Assembly: GCA_036383895.1 (NCBI GenBank)
Contig: DASVNK010000030.1
Coordinates: forward strand, 124,001-188,000
Direction of reading: 5' to 3'
Length of the DNA stretch: 64,000 bases
From: DASVNK01 sp036383895
Lineage (GTDB): Bacteria > Verrucomicrobiota > Verrucomicrobiia > Limisphaerales > SXQI01
Shown here: positions 25,832 through 33,870 of the stretch, in pieces
Layout: every line of letters starts with the position of its first letter
How positions within the stretch are numbered: the first letter of the stretch is position 1
Translations under genes and position numbers: made by a program
Notes under the pieces: generated by a model
Databases searched by the model: none
What the model was told of the DNA's origin: nothing
The model's input: only the letters and a program-made list of their open reading frames with translations

Positions 25832-26068
25832 ATGCCACAACTGGTCGTCAGAAAAATCGGAGAAAATCTCGTCAGAAAGTTAAAAGCACGGGCGGGACTC
25901 CACGGCGTATCCATGGAAGAAGAGCATCGGCGTATCCTGCGGGAGGCGCTTTTGGGGAAAACGTCGAGCCGGCCATCTTTCAAAGATTTTCTGCTTTCAA
26001 TGCCCGATTCTGGTTCCGACAGCATTTTCAAGCGAGCCACGGACAGGGGCCGAAGAGTTGCCCTATGA
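25832..26068 (+). CDS. FitA-like ribbon-helix-helix antitoxin
   Basis: This 78-residue protein starts at ATG 25832. The N-terminal MPQLVVRKIGENLVRKLKARA is the beta strand and first helix of an Arc/MetJ-type DNA-binding domain of the FitA class. It is followed by SMEEEHRRILREAL, typical of that family. The C-terminal half (SRPSFKDFLLSMPDSGSD) would wrap the toxin and block its PIN active site. The stop overlaps the toxin start by four bases (ATGA). A GTG at 25766 would add 22 residues but would run through the promoter and operator, so it is unlikely. Confidence 0.88.
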   Translation: MPQLVVRKIGENLVRKLKARAGLHGVSMEEEHRRILREALLGKTSSRPSFKDFLLSMPDSGSDSIFKRATDRGRRVAL

Positions 26069-26490
26069 AGGGGTATCTGCTGGACACAAATGTCGTCAGC
26101 GAACTTCGAAAAGGCAGCCGTGCAGATTCCAATCTATTGGCCTGGTGGCAGGCCGTTGACGAGGAAGAACTATTCCTGAGCGTGTTGGTGCTCGGGGAGC
26201 TTAGAAGTGGCGTTGAAAGAATTAGACGGCGGGACCCTGCTCAGGCTCAAGCGTTAGAACGGTGGTTGGTGGATCTGGAAGACACCTATGCTGACCGAAT
26301 CTTTCCAATAACAGCAGCAATCGCTGATCGGTGGGGCAGGCTAAGCGCGGGTGACCCGCTGTCGGTCGTTGACAGCCTCATGGCAGCGACTGCAATACAA
26401 AATAATCTTACTCTGGTGACTCGAAACACCGAGGACGTTCGACGGACTGGCGTGAATTTTCTGAACCCGTTCGAGAACGTCAGGACATAG
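26065..26490 (+). CDS. FitB/VapC-like PIN-domain toxin ribonuclease
   Basis: This 141-residue PIN-domain protein has the metal-binding acidic residues Asp7 (YLLDTNVVSEL), Glu45 (LGELRSGVER) and Asp103 (SVVDSLMAATA), with a further Asp124 after LVTRNTED. PIN toxins cleave specific RNAs, often tRNA or rRNA, when the labile antitoxin is lost. The gene overlaps its antitoxin by four bases. All active-site residues are intact, so the module looks functional. It lies between a DUF488 operon and a dual-OB gene, both on the other strand. Confidence 0.93.
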   Translation: MKGYLLDTNVVSELRKGSRADSNLLAWWQAVDEEELFLSVLVLGELRSGVERIRRRDPAQAQALERWLVDLEDTYADRIFPITAAIADRWGRLSAGDPLSVVDSLMAATAIQNNLTLVTRNTEDVRRTGVNFLNPFENVRT

Positions 26491-26548
26491 CTGAAGCAGT
26501 TCCACGCCTCAGGCAGGCGCACTTCTTTTGGCTGGACCGCTCGAATTC

Positions 26549-27271
26549 TTATCCGCTCAACCGCACAAACCCCGCCGCAATCTTATATTGTTTGCCGTGC
26601 CACGGCGGTGTGAGGCTGATGCACACATAGGTTGGGCCGCCCAGGGAAATATCCACACTCAAAGGTTCTTCGCCGTGTAGCGGAATGTCCGGATAACAAT
26701 CGGTCTGCAAGAGTGGATCAGTCACCGTGAACTCGTGGAACAAGCGCCGATACTTCAGTGAAATGCGCCGATGCTGTTTATCAATCCTGCTGCCGGACTC
26801 GTTCAGATTTTTGTCCGTCCATGCGCGGACGGGGCCGACCACTTCGGGCTCGATGAAATACAACGACGCGGGCTCACCCATCGTTTCGACGTAACCGGCC
26901 TCTACATCGCGCTTGTGTGTTCCCCAAAGCTGCAGCGGATGATCCAACAATTTGGGAATCTCCTCCATCGGCAAAGTCCCGCGATCCCGCCATGGCGCTC
27001 GACGCACCATCAGCCAATTCTCGGGTTGGTCGGGCAACGGCACGATTCCCTCCAGCGGCACATCGATTATATCCAGCAATTGCGGCTCACGCCCCAACTG
27101 TTCCAACATCCACGAAACCAAAACTTCGCCGCCCTCCTCCGAGCCAACCACCCGAATCCAACTGCCCAACTCGATCTCGCCCCGCTTCGAAATAATCTCC
27201 TTACCCGCCAGGCAGCGCCCCGAGTTCTTCACACTATTTGCCAGCACCACGATGCGCTTAATGACAGCCAT
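26549..27271 (-). CDS. Dual-OB-fold (DuOB-like) protein
   Basis: This 240-residue protein begins with IKRIVVLANSVKNSGRCLAGKEI and GSWIRVVG, then LDIIDVPLEG, QPENWLM and C-terminal LGGPTYVCISLTPPW. This is the pattern of proteins described as carrying a dual OB-containing domain. OB folds usually bind nucleic acid or nucleotides, and Cys/His residues near the start are conserved-looking (NSGRCLAG). I recall such proteins near DUF488 genes and in gene neighbourhoods of conflict or repair type, but cannot confirm that here. It is transcribed towards the toxin gene and is 96 bases from hisB in a divergent arrangement. Confidence 0.7.
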   Translation of the reverse strand: MAVIKRIVVLANSVKNSGRCLAGKEIISKRGEIELGSWIRVVGSEEGGEVLVSWMLEQLGREPQLLDIIDVPLEGIVPLPDQPENWLMVRRAPWRDRGTLPMEEIPKLLDHPLQLWGTHKRDVEAGYVETMGEPASLYFIEPEVVGPVRAWTDKNLNESGSRIDKQHRRISLKYRRLFHEFTVTDPLLQTDCYPDIPLHGEEPLSVDISLGGPTYVCISLTPPWHGKQYKIAAGFVRLSG

Positions 27272-27367
27272 GCGCTTCTATAAGCATCGGTGCTTTCGAG
27301 TGTATCTTTCAGTGGTGGCCGGGCGAATTCTTTTTGTCTTCTGTTTTTCACCCGTTAAGCTCCGGCC

Positions 27368-28051
27368 ATGTCTGAGCGGAAGGCGCAGATCAAACGCGCC
27401 ACCAGGGAAACGCAGATCGAAGTAAAGTTGGATATTGACGGCACCGGTAAGTCGTCGATCTCCACTGGCATTCCGTTCTTCGATCACATGCTTACCTTGT
27501 TCGCGAAACATTCGGTGGTGAACCTCACGCTGAAATGCAAAGGCGATCTGGAGATCGACGCGCATCACACGGTCGAAGATTGCGGCATCGCGCTCGGGCA
27601 GGCTTTTCGGCAAGCGCTCGGCGAAAAAACAGGAATTCGGCGTTACGGAACAGGCTTTAACGCTAACGGAACCGGCAGTGCGTCAACCTCACGCCTAAAA
27701 GCCGAAGCATTCGTTCCGATGGACGAAACGCTTGCTCGCTGTGTCATTGATTTTTCGGGGCGGCCTTATCTGGTTTGGCGAGGATTGGATAAACTTGCAT
27801 ATAAGCAACTTACATCCAAAGAGAAGGCGCAGGATATGTCGTCGGCGTTTCGATTTGGGTTAGCACGGGAGTTTTTTCAGGGGTTTACGAACGAAGCGCG
27901 TTGTAATCTGCACTTGGAATTGCTGTATGGAGATGAACCGCACCATGTTGTAGAAGCGTTGTTCAAGGCTTTTGCCAAGGCCACGGACTTTGCCTGCCAG
28001 CGTGACCCTCGCATCGCCGGCCAGATTCCCTCCACCAAAGGAAAGCTGTAG
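27368..28051 (+). CDS. hisB: Imidazoleglycerol-phosphate dehydratase
   Basis: This enzyme dehydrates imidazoleglycerol phosphate to imidazole acetol phosphate in histidine synthesis. The metal ligands are all present: FFDHM, HHTVED and GDEPHHVVEALFKAF, plus LHLELLYG and the C-terminal PSTKGKL. At 227 residues it is about 28 longer than typical monofunctional HisB. The difference is an insertion of 19 residues (95-113, TGFNANGTGSASTSRLKAE) between IRRYG and AFVPMDE, and about 11 extra residues around 146-160 (LDKLAYKQLTSKEK). Both fall in loop regions, so activity should be retained. No other his gene is nearby. Confidence 0.95.
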   Translation: MSERKAQIKRATRETQIEVKLDIDGTGKSSISTGIPFFDHMLTLFAKHSVVNLTLKCKGDLEIDAHHTVEDCGIALGQAFRQALGEKTGIRRYGTGFNANGTGSASTSRLKAEAFVPMDETLARCVIDFSGRPYLVWRGLDKLAYKQLTSKEKAQDMSSAFRFGLAREFFQGFTNEARCNLHLELLYGDEPHHVVEALFKAFAKATDFACQRDPRIAGQIPSTKGKL

Positions 28052-28099
28052 AATCTATCCACACTCCTGAATAGACCTGCCCTAAACCCCGTCAATCCA

Positions 28100-28705
28100 A
28101 TGACGAGCAAACTGAACTATTCGACAGCCAAAGACGAAGAGCTCGTAAAGTCGGCGCAAAGCGGCGACATGGCTGCATTCGAAGAGCTGGTGGCGCGTCA
28201 TCGCGACAAGATCTATGCGCGGGCATTTAGCATGCTGCGCAATGAAGAAGAAGCGACTGATCTTTCTCAGGAAGCATGGGTGAAGGGTTGGCAGCGACTC
28301 GTCCAATTCCAGGGCGACTCGAGTTTTGCCACGTGGATGACGCGGATTGTCATCAACCTTTGCCTGGATCAACTGCGCAAGAACAAGCGCGTTCGTTCGG
28401 AGTCGATCGATGAGATGAACGAAGACACGGGCGGGGTGGAACGGCAATTGCCGGTCATTACACCGAACCCGACCGAAGGACTGGAACGGAGCGAGCTTAG
28501 GGCGCGCATCGATAAAGCGCTCGGGCAGTTATCCTATGAGCACCGCACCGTGCTCGTGCTACATGAATTTGAAGATTTGGAATACAAACTGATCGCCAAG
28601 AAGATGGGATGTTCGATCGGCACCGTAATGTCCCGTTTGTTCTACGCGCGGCGGAAAATGGCATCGCTGCTCGCAGGACTAAAGCGAGAGGAATTGGAAA
28701 AATGA
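28100..28705 (+). CDS. ECF RNA polymerase sigma factor
   Basis: This 201-residue sigma-70 family protein carries region 2 (about 14-85; FEELVARHRDKIYARAFSML, DLSQEAWVKGWQ, TWMTRIVINLCLDQLRKNKR) and region 4 (about 130-185; LGQLSYEHRTVLVLHEFEDL, IAKKMGCSIGTVMSRLFYARRKM). It binds core polymerase and directs it to a small regulon. It overlaps the putative anti-sigma gene by four bases. The regulon and inducing signal are not visible here. Base use at third positions is less C-rich than in the surface-sugar genes upstream. Confidence 0.95.
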   Translation: MTSKLNYSTAKDEELVKSAQSGDMAAFEELVARHRDKIYARAFSMLRNEEEATDLSQEAWVKGWQRLVQFQGDSSFATWMTRIVINLCLDQLRKNKRVRSESIDEMNEDTGGVERQLPVITPNPTEGLERSELRARIDKALGQLSYEHRTVLVLHEFEDLEYKLIAKKMGCSIGTVMSRLFYARRKMASLLAGLKREELEK

Positions 28706-29172
28706 ACAGAGAGACGCAACTACAGGTCCAGGCTTACCTCGACAACGAGTTAAGCGCTGGCGAAGCGCGCAAAGTGAGCCAGCTCATCAGCTCGGACACA
28801 TTTGCTCGCGACTTATTTAACGAACTGAAGGGCACCCGCGAAGTTCTGATGGAGAACGAACCGGCGGTGCAGGTTCCCGATTCGCGCGATTTTTATTGGT
28901 CGCAGATCCAGCGGCGGATCGCCACCGCGGAACGGGAGCCGGCAGTGAAGCATGCGCGGCCGTGGTGGATTCGCCTGCTCGCTCCAGCGGCGGGCGCGGT
29001 TGCTTTGTTCGCGGTTCTTTTGAGCGTGATGAGCCCGAGCAATGAAAAGATCAACATCTCGGGCGCGATCGCTGCCACGCCGCATCAATTGGAGCAGCCT
29101 TCGGATGTTTCAACCATCACCTTCCGTTCGGAAAGCGAAGGGGTAAACGTAGTCTGGATTACTAGCGAGTAA
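28702..29172 (+). CDS. Putative membrane anti-sigma factor
   Basis: This 156-residue protein starts at ATG 28702, overlapping the sigma factor stop (ATGA). The N-terminus (LQVQAYLDNELSAGEARKVSQLI) resembles anti-sigma domains but lacks the zinc-binding His-x3-Cys-x2-Cys motif. One membrane helix (about residues 95-113, LLAPAAGAVALFAVLLSVM) places a short C-terminal domain in the periplasm. It probably holds the ECF factor inactive until an envelope signal releases it. The assignment rests on gene order, overlap and topology. Confidence 0.75.
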   Translation: MNRETQLQVQAYLDNELSAGEARKVSQLISSDTFARDLFNELKGTREVLMENEPAVQVPDSRDFYWSQIQRRIATAEREPAVKHARPWWIRLLAPAAGAVALFAVLLSVMSPSNEKINISGAIAATPHQLEQPSDVSTITFRSESEGVNVVWITSE

Positions 29173-29194
29173 CCTATAGAGTCGCGCCGCTGTC

Positions 29195-29644
29195 ATGCAT
29201 ATGATGTCCAACGTTCTTCGACCGTTCTTAATCGCTCTTTTTGCCTTGGCAGCTCTCGTGCAGAGCCACGGCGGAGACCAGAAGTTTGCCGCGATGCTCA
29301 TCTGGGGCACTGACGGCGAAAAGCCGGCAGGCAAAGAAAAAGAACTGAAGGACGTCGATCCGGCGCTGAAGGAAAAGTTCGGCAAGATCTTCAAATGGAA
29401 AAACTATTTCGAAGTCAACCGCACCAATGTCACCGTTAAGCCGACTGAGCCCCGCGAAATCGAGCTCAGCAGCAAGTGCAAGGTGAAGATCCACCACACG
29501 GACAAAGGCACTGAAATTGAGTTGATCGGCGACGGCAAGAGCGTGTCCAAACAAACCATCACAATGCCCATAAAAGATATTCAAGTCATTGCCGGGCCGG
29601 ACAAAAACGCGACTGCGTGGTTTGTTGTTCTGAAACCAGAGTAG
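29195..29644 (+). CDS. Small exported protein of unknown function
   Basis: This 149-residue protein has a signal peptide (MHMMSNVLRPFLIALFALAALVQS) and a 125-residue mature part rich in Lys and Glu. No family is recognised; the C-terminal half (IELSSKCKVKIHH...IELIGDGKSVSKQ) looks like a small beta sandwich. It starts 22 bases after the anti-sigma stop and so is probably the third gene of the sigma operon and possibly a periplasmic partner of that system. Alternative starts are the in-frame ATGs at 29201 and 29204. Confidence 0.6.
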   Translation: MHMMSNVLRPFLIALFALAALVQSHGGDQKFAAMLIWGTDGEKPAGKEKELKDVDPALKEKFGKIFKWKNYFEVNRTNVTVKPTEPREIELSSKCKVKIHHTDKGTEIELIGDGKSVSKQTITMPIKDIQVIAGPDKNATAWFVVLKPE

Positions 29645-29706
29645 TCCCGAAGGGCTGGGGAGATTGCCCGGCTAGATAACGTTTGGTGTTCTCCCGTTCC
29701 TGCTGG

Positions 29707-31278
29707 TTAGAACAACACATCCATCTGGATGCGTTCCAGCAGTGTTCCTTCGGTGTAATAAAGCCGGGAAAGCGCTGTGTTGTAATCGCGCCTGGCGGCG
29801 GCTTCAGCAATCCGCGCATTGGCCACGTTCTCTTGCGCTTCGAAAACGAGTTGCAGCAAACCTGCGCCGCGCGCTTGGCGCACTTCCTCAACGTCGGCCG
29901 CATCGGCCGTGTATCGCACCGCCTCGCGAGCTGCCTCGACGCGATCGAAACTGAATCGCGCCTGGTCGACCGCATCCGCGATCTCCCGCAAAATCATTTC
30001 TTCCTTCTGTTTCACGAGCAGGTCGGCTTGTTTCTTTAGCTCTTTGCCGGAACGATAATTCGCTCGTTCCGCCCGGAAGCCGAGCGGCAGGGAGAATAAA
30101 ATGCCAACGGCGCTGTTTGGCGCGGCTCGATCTTCGATCTGCTCCAACGCGAGTGAAAGGTCCGCCTCTGGTTGTATCGTCGGAAATGCCCGAATGGAAT
30201 CCGCGCCTTTCAATTTGTAAGAGCCAAAAAGATTCAGCGAAGGCAGAAGCTGATTGCGATAATATTTTAGCGTCAGATCGGCAGTCTCGACGTTAACCGC
30301 TAGTTGGAGCAGGTCGGGTCGTTGTCGCAATCCGACGCGCCAACTTTCGGATACATTGAACGTCTGCGGAATCGTCAGGAGCGCGTCCGATGCTTCCAGC
30401 GGCACCTGCGTCCAATTCTCCGGCGCTACGCCCATCAATGTGCGTAAGTTGTTGCTCGCGGTCGCCACCTGGTTACTCGCCAGCACCAGGTTGTGTTGCG
30501 CTTCGGCCATTTCCGCCAACGCCCACTTTTCTTCCACGGTGGTTCCCATGCCGAAGCGCACCCGCTGCTGCGTGCTGCGGAGCAAATCCTGCCGGGTGCT
30601 CGCCAGGCTTTGGAGCGCCCGCAGGTTCTCCCACGCATACGCTAAATCGTAGTAAGCGACCTGGGTCTGGTGAATCACCGTCATCGCGATGAAGTGCACG
30701 CCCAGCTCCGTCACTTTCAGGTTTTGTTTATTGACCTTGATCTGCCAGCGCGGCAGGTCGATCCAGAAGTTTCTCAGCAGGGGCTGCTCCGCGTAAAACC
30801 CGGCATCCACTTTGTAAGAATCAAAGTTCAGAAAATCCCGCGTTCCCGAACTATGCACGTAGCGGCCGTCTAACCTGTAGTTCAACCCGCTCGGGAGAAA
30901 TCCGCTGACGTCCGCCGACACCAGGTCCAGATCGGCCTGGTAAGGCGAATCCACTGCGGGATTCAATGGGTCGAACCCGCCCGGGTCACTGGATTCCTCG
31001 CGGGAATATCGAGTGGTGAAGAGCGGATCGTAATAGGCGCCGGCCAAACTCACTCGATTTTGCGCGACTTCCTGCGAAATGCGTTCGACTTGCAACGTCC
31101 GGTTCTGCAACAGCGCGTTATCCAGCGCTTCACGCATCGAGATGGCCCCGCCCTGGCCAAGGTTCTGCGCGCGTATCGCGATCGCTCCAAAGGACAGGAG
31201 CAACACCGACCTTAAGCAACAGCGCAAACCTGCGCGAACACACTGCGAACGTTTCATTGGCTTGGTTTTCCGCGGCAT
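29707..31278 (-). CDS. TolC-family outer-membrane channel protein
   Basis: The predicted 523-residue product starts at ATG 31278 with a basic, hydrophobic signal peptide (cleavage after about IAIRA). Two TolC-type repeats follow, each with long amphipathic helices and barrel strands: SMREALDNALLQNRTLQVERI near the start, TVIHQTQVAYYDLAYAWENL, and LRQRPDLLQLAVNVETADLTLKYYRNQLLPSLNLFGSYKL in the second half. TolC-type proteins form the outer-membrane duct of efflux or type I export systems. No inner-membrane pump or membrane-fusion protein is adjacent, so the transported substrate is unknown. The frame is open further upstream but without export signals. Confidence 0.87.
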   Translation of the reverse strand: MPRKTKPMKRSQCVRAGLRCCLRSVLLLSFGAIAIRAQNLGQGGAISMREALDNALLQNRTLQVERISQEVAQNRVSLAGAYYDPLFTTRYSREESSDPGGFDPLNPAVDSPYQADLDLVSADVSGFLPSGLNYRLDGRYVHSSGTRDFLNFDSYKVDAGFYAEQPLLRNFWIDLPRWQIKVNKQNLKVTELGVHFIAMTVIHQTQVAYYDLAYAWENLRALQSLASTRQDLLRSTQQRVRFGMGTTVEEKWALAEMAEAQHNLVLASNQVATASNNLRTLMGVAPENWTQVPLEASDALLTIPQTFNVSESWRVGLRQRPDLLQLAVNVETADLTLKYYRNQLLPSLNLFGSYKLKGADSIRAFPTIQPEADLSLALEQIEDRAAPNSAVGILFSLPLGFRAERANYRSGKELKKQADLLVKQKEEMILREIADAVDQARFSFDRVEAAREAVRYTADAADVEEVRQARGAGLLQLVFEAQENVANARIAEAAARRDYNTALSRLYYTEGTLLERIQMDVLF

Positions 31279-31361
31279 GTCGTACTGCTCATGCGCTGTG
31301 GGCACAGTGTTAAACGAAGTGAAACGAAATCGCCAGCAGTGAATCACGCCGAACGCACCAT

Positions 31362-31766
31362 TTAAAACTGCTGCTCCAGTTTCCCGCGCTTGCGCGCCGG
31401 TTTCCAAAAGGTCTGAAGGCCAGGCGGTATGCGGATTTCGAGCAGATCTTTTCCAATCACTCGCAAGAACAATCCAAGGGGTGTCACCACCAGCAAATAG
31501 AAAATCGTCAGAATCACTTTTCCGACAACTTGCCCAATGTGGAACGATACGGTCATCGCCCCGCGATAGAACCCACGAAACATCTCGGGGTTGAGCACTG
31601 CCAGCACCACGCCTATCGTCGCAACGCTCACCGCCATGCTGTAGCCGCGCGCATCGATCCACTTTTTCCAGAATGCGATTCCGCCTAGCACCAGCAGCAT
31701 CGCGCAGCACAACAGCGCGAAATTACGCCACTCTTTTGGATCTTCCTTCAGCCGCGGTTTCATCAT
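31362..31766 (-). CDS. SxtJ-like small membrane protein
   Basis: This 134-residue protein has two hydrophobic segments near the N-terminus (FALLCCAMLLVLGGIAFW, MAVSVATIGVVLAVL) and a third (VILTIFYLLVVTPLGLFLRVIG), then a basic tail. It matches the SxtJ family, which is encoded beside SxtI/NodU-type carbamoyltransferases. It overlaps the carbamoyltransferase stop by one base (TGATG), indicating translational coupling. It may anchor the enzyme to the membrane; no activity is known. Confidence 0.8.
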   Translation of the reverse strand: MMKPRLKEDPKEWRNFALLCCAMLLVLGGIAFWKKWIDARGYSMAVSVATIGVVLAVLNPEMFRGFYRGAMTVSFHIGQVVGKVILTIFYLLVVTPLGLFLRVIGKDLLEIRIPPGLQTFWKPARKRGKLEQQF

Positions 31767-33580
31767 CAGTCCAGCACCTTTCGCGTGGAAAATTTATGCG
31801 GTGGTTGCTTTGTTCGTTCCAAAATGAAATTCCCAATCGCCAGGTAATCCATCTCGGTTTGCAGGAAGCAGCGATACGCGTCCTCCGGCGTGCAAACAAT
31901 GGGCTCGCCTCGAATATTGAAAGACGTATTCACCAGCAGCGGACAACCGGTGAGCCTCTCGAATGCGCTAATTAAATTGTGGAACTTCGCATTCTCCTCG
32001 CGGCGGACCGTTTGAACCCGCGCCGAATAATCGACATGGGTCACTGCGGGAATTTTCGATCGAACCACCTTCAGCCGCTCGAACCCGCTTCGCTCCTCGC
32101 TCACGTTTGTTCTTTGGCTTTCCTTCACCGGGGCGACCAACAACATATAGGGCGAATCCGAATTCAATTCGAAGTAGTCACTCACCCGCTCGCGCAAGAC
32201 CGCAGGGGCAAACGGCCGAAACGATTCCCGCTGCTTCACTTTTAAGTTCAGAACGCGCTGCATTTCCACCGAACGCGGATCACCCAGGATCGATCTGTTC
32301 CCCAGAGCGCGTGGCCCGAATTCCATTCGTCCCTGCACCCAGCCGACAACTTTTCCGTTCGCCAGAAGCTCTGCCGTCTTCGCAATCACTTCTTCTTCAC
32401 TGCACCGCACGAACACCGCGGAATAATTTTCCAACGTCCTTAAAATCTCCGCCTCACTGAACTCCGGGCCCAGCAGCGAAGCTTTCATTCGATCGCCCGT
32501 TGTCGGCGCGACGCGCGGTTCGCCTTTGACTTGCAGGTGCCGATGCCATGCAGCTAATGCCGCGCCCAGGGCCCCCCCCGCATCGCCCGCCGCTGGCTGC
32601 ACCCAGATGCGCTCAAAAATCCCTTCCCGCAAAATCTTACCGTTCGCCACGCAATTCAGCGCCACCCCGCCCGCCATGCATAAATTCCTGCTGCCAGTTA
32701 CTTCCTTCGCTCGGCGCGCCAGCCGCAAGATCATCTCCTCCGTCACCTCCTGGATCGACCGCGCCACGTCGAAATGCGTCTGATCGAACGCTCCTTCCGG
32801 CTCCCGAGACGGCCCGTCGAAAAGCGCGTCGAACTTCTCGTTCGTCATCCTTCGTCCCAGCAGAAAATCAAAATACTCCAGGTTCAGCCGAAAAGACCCA
32901 TCCTCCTTCAACACCAGCAACTCATCGCGAATTTTGTCGGCGAATCTCGGTTCACCGTACGGCGCCAACCCCATCAACTTGTACTCGCCCGAATTCACCC
33001 GGAACCCGCAATACACCGTGAATGCCGAGTAGAGCAGCCCAAGCGAGTGCGGAAAATTCAGTTCTGCAATCGGCTCAATCTCATTCCCGATCCCACGCGA
33101 AATCGTCGTCGTCGCATATTCACCAACTCCGTCCACCGTCAAAATCGCAGCCTCTTCGAACGTACTCGGAAAAAACGCGCTCGCCGCGTGCGCTTCATGA
33201 TGGCCGCTGAACAGGACCGGCACCGCCTTTGGTAAATTTAATTCGCGCTGAATCGTGCCGCGCATGTTCAACTTCTCCGCCAGCCACCCCGGCATGCTCC
33301 CCACGAACGAACGGAACCCCCGCGGCGCAATCGAAAGAAACGTCTCGAGCGCCCTCGAAAATTTCAGAATTGGTTTCTCATAAAAAACCACCGCATCCAA
33401 ATCCCCAACCCCAATTTTCCCTTCCGCCAAACAATACTTAATCGCATTGGTCGGAAATGATTCATCATTCTTCTTCCGCGTGAATCGCTCTTCCTGTGCC
33501 GCCGCCACGATATCCCCGTCGCGCAGCAACACCGCCGCCGAATCATGGTAAAACGCCGAAATTCCGAGAAGATGGCGCAT
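31766..33580 (-). CDS. Carbamoyltransferase of the NodU/CmcH/SxtI family
   Basis: This 604-residue protein has the N-terminal ASKHA-like half (LLGISAFYHDSAAVLL, QEERFTRKKND, FYEKPILKFSRAL, HHEAHAASAFFPS) and the C-terminal YrdC-related half (GWVQGRMEFGPRALGNRSILGDPR, SFRPFAPAVL, TSFNIRGEPIVCTP). These enzymes make carbamoyl-AMP from carbamoyl phosphate and ATP and transfer the carbamoyl group to a hydroxyl, as in Nod factors, cephamycin and saxitoxin. SxtJ- and DUF5989-type genes flank it, the usual companions of this clade in Gram-negative surface or secondary-metabolite loci. The acceptor is unknown. Confidence 0.95.
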   Translation of the reverse strand: MRHLLGISAFYHDSAAVLLRDGDIVAAAQEERFTRKKNDESFPTNAIKYCLAEGKIGVGDLDAVVFYEKPILKFSRALETFLSIAPRGFRSFVGSMPGWLAEKLNMRGTIQRELNLPKAVPVLFSGHHEAHAASAFFPSTFEEAAILTVDGVGEYATTTISRGIGNEIEPIAELNFPHSLGLLYSAFTVYCGFRVNSGEYKLMGLAPYGEPRFADKIRDELLVLKEDGSFRLNLEYFDFLLGRRMTNEKFDALFDGPSREPEGAFDQTHFDVARSIQEVTEEMILRLARRAKEVTGSRNLCMAGGVALNCVANGKILREGIFERIWVQPAAGDAGGALGAALAAWHRHLQVKGEPRVAPTTGDRMKASLLGPEFSEAEILRTLENYSAVFVRCSEEEVIAKTAELLANGKVVGWVQGRMEFGPRALGNRSILGDPRSVEMQRVLNLKVKQRESFRPFAPAVLRERVSDYFELNSDSPYMLLVAPVKESQRTNVSEERSGFERLKVVRSKIPAVTHVDYSARVQTVRREENAKFHNLISAFERLTGCPLLVNTSFNIRGEPIVCTPEDAYRCFLQTEMDYLAIGNFILERTKQPPHKFSTRKVLD

Positions 33581-33583
33581 CGC

Positions 33584-33736
33584 TTAAAGAAACGGATACA
33601 GAAACGGCGCCAAAATCGACGAATTCGTGAAAACAATCACCGCCCCGATCGCCACCAGCAGCAGCACTAGTGGCAGCAGCCACCACTTTTTCTCCTGCCG
33701 CAAAAACAACAAAAACTCTTTCAACAACTGCCACAT
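33584..33736 (-). CDS. DUF5989 small membrane protein
   Basis: This 50-residue protein begins MWQLLKEFLLFLRQEKKWWLLP, then has one membrane helix (LVLLLVAIGAVIVF) and ends TNSSILAPFLYPFL. This is the pattern of DUF5989, a tiny family encoded next to SxtI-like carbamoyltransferases. It ends 3 bases before the carbamoyltransferase start, so it leads the three-gene operon DUF5989-carbamoyltransferase-SxtJ. Confidence 0.85.
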   Translation of the reverse strand: MWQLLKEFLLFLRQEKKWWLLPLVLLLVAIGAVIVFTNSSILAPFLYPFL

Positions 33737-33809
33737 GGCTGCGCGGCTACATAGCTTTATTCCCGGCGAAAATTCAATCGCTATCTAAAGGCGCGACAGG
33801 TTCATCTCC

Positions 33810-33837
33810 TTGACCGTGCTGTTCCGGCGCATAGATT
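33810..33837 (+). promoter_or_regulatory. Candidate sigma-70 promoter of the HTTM gene
   Basis: TTGACC (33810-33815), a 16-base spacer and TAGATT (33832-33837) precede the ATG at 33871 by 33 bases. The intergenic space is divergent, so the DUF5989 operon must have its own promoter in the same 130 bases. Confidence 0.4.
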
Positions 33838-33870
33838 CACCGCACTAAACTCGAAGCTTTCACGACCCCG

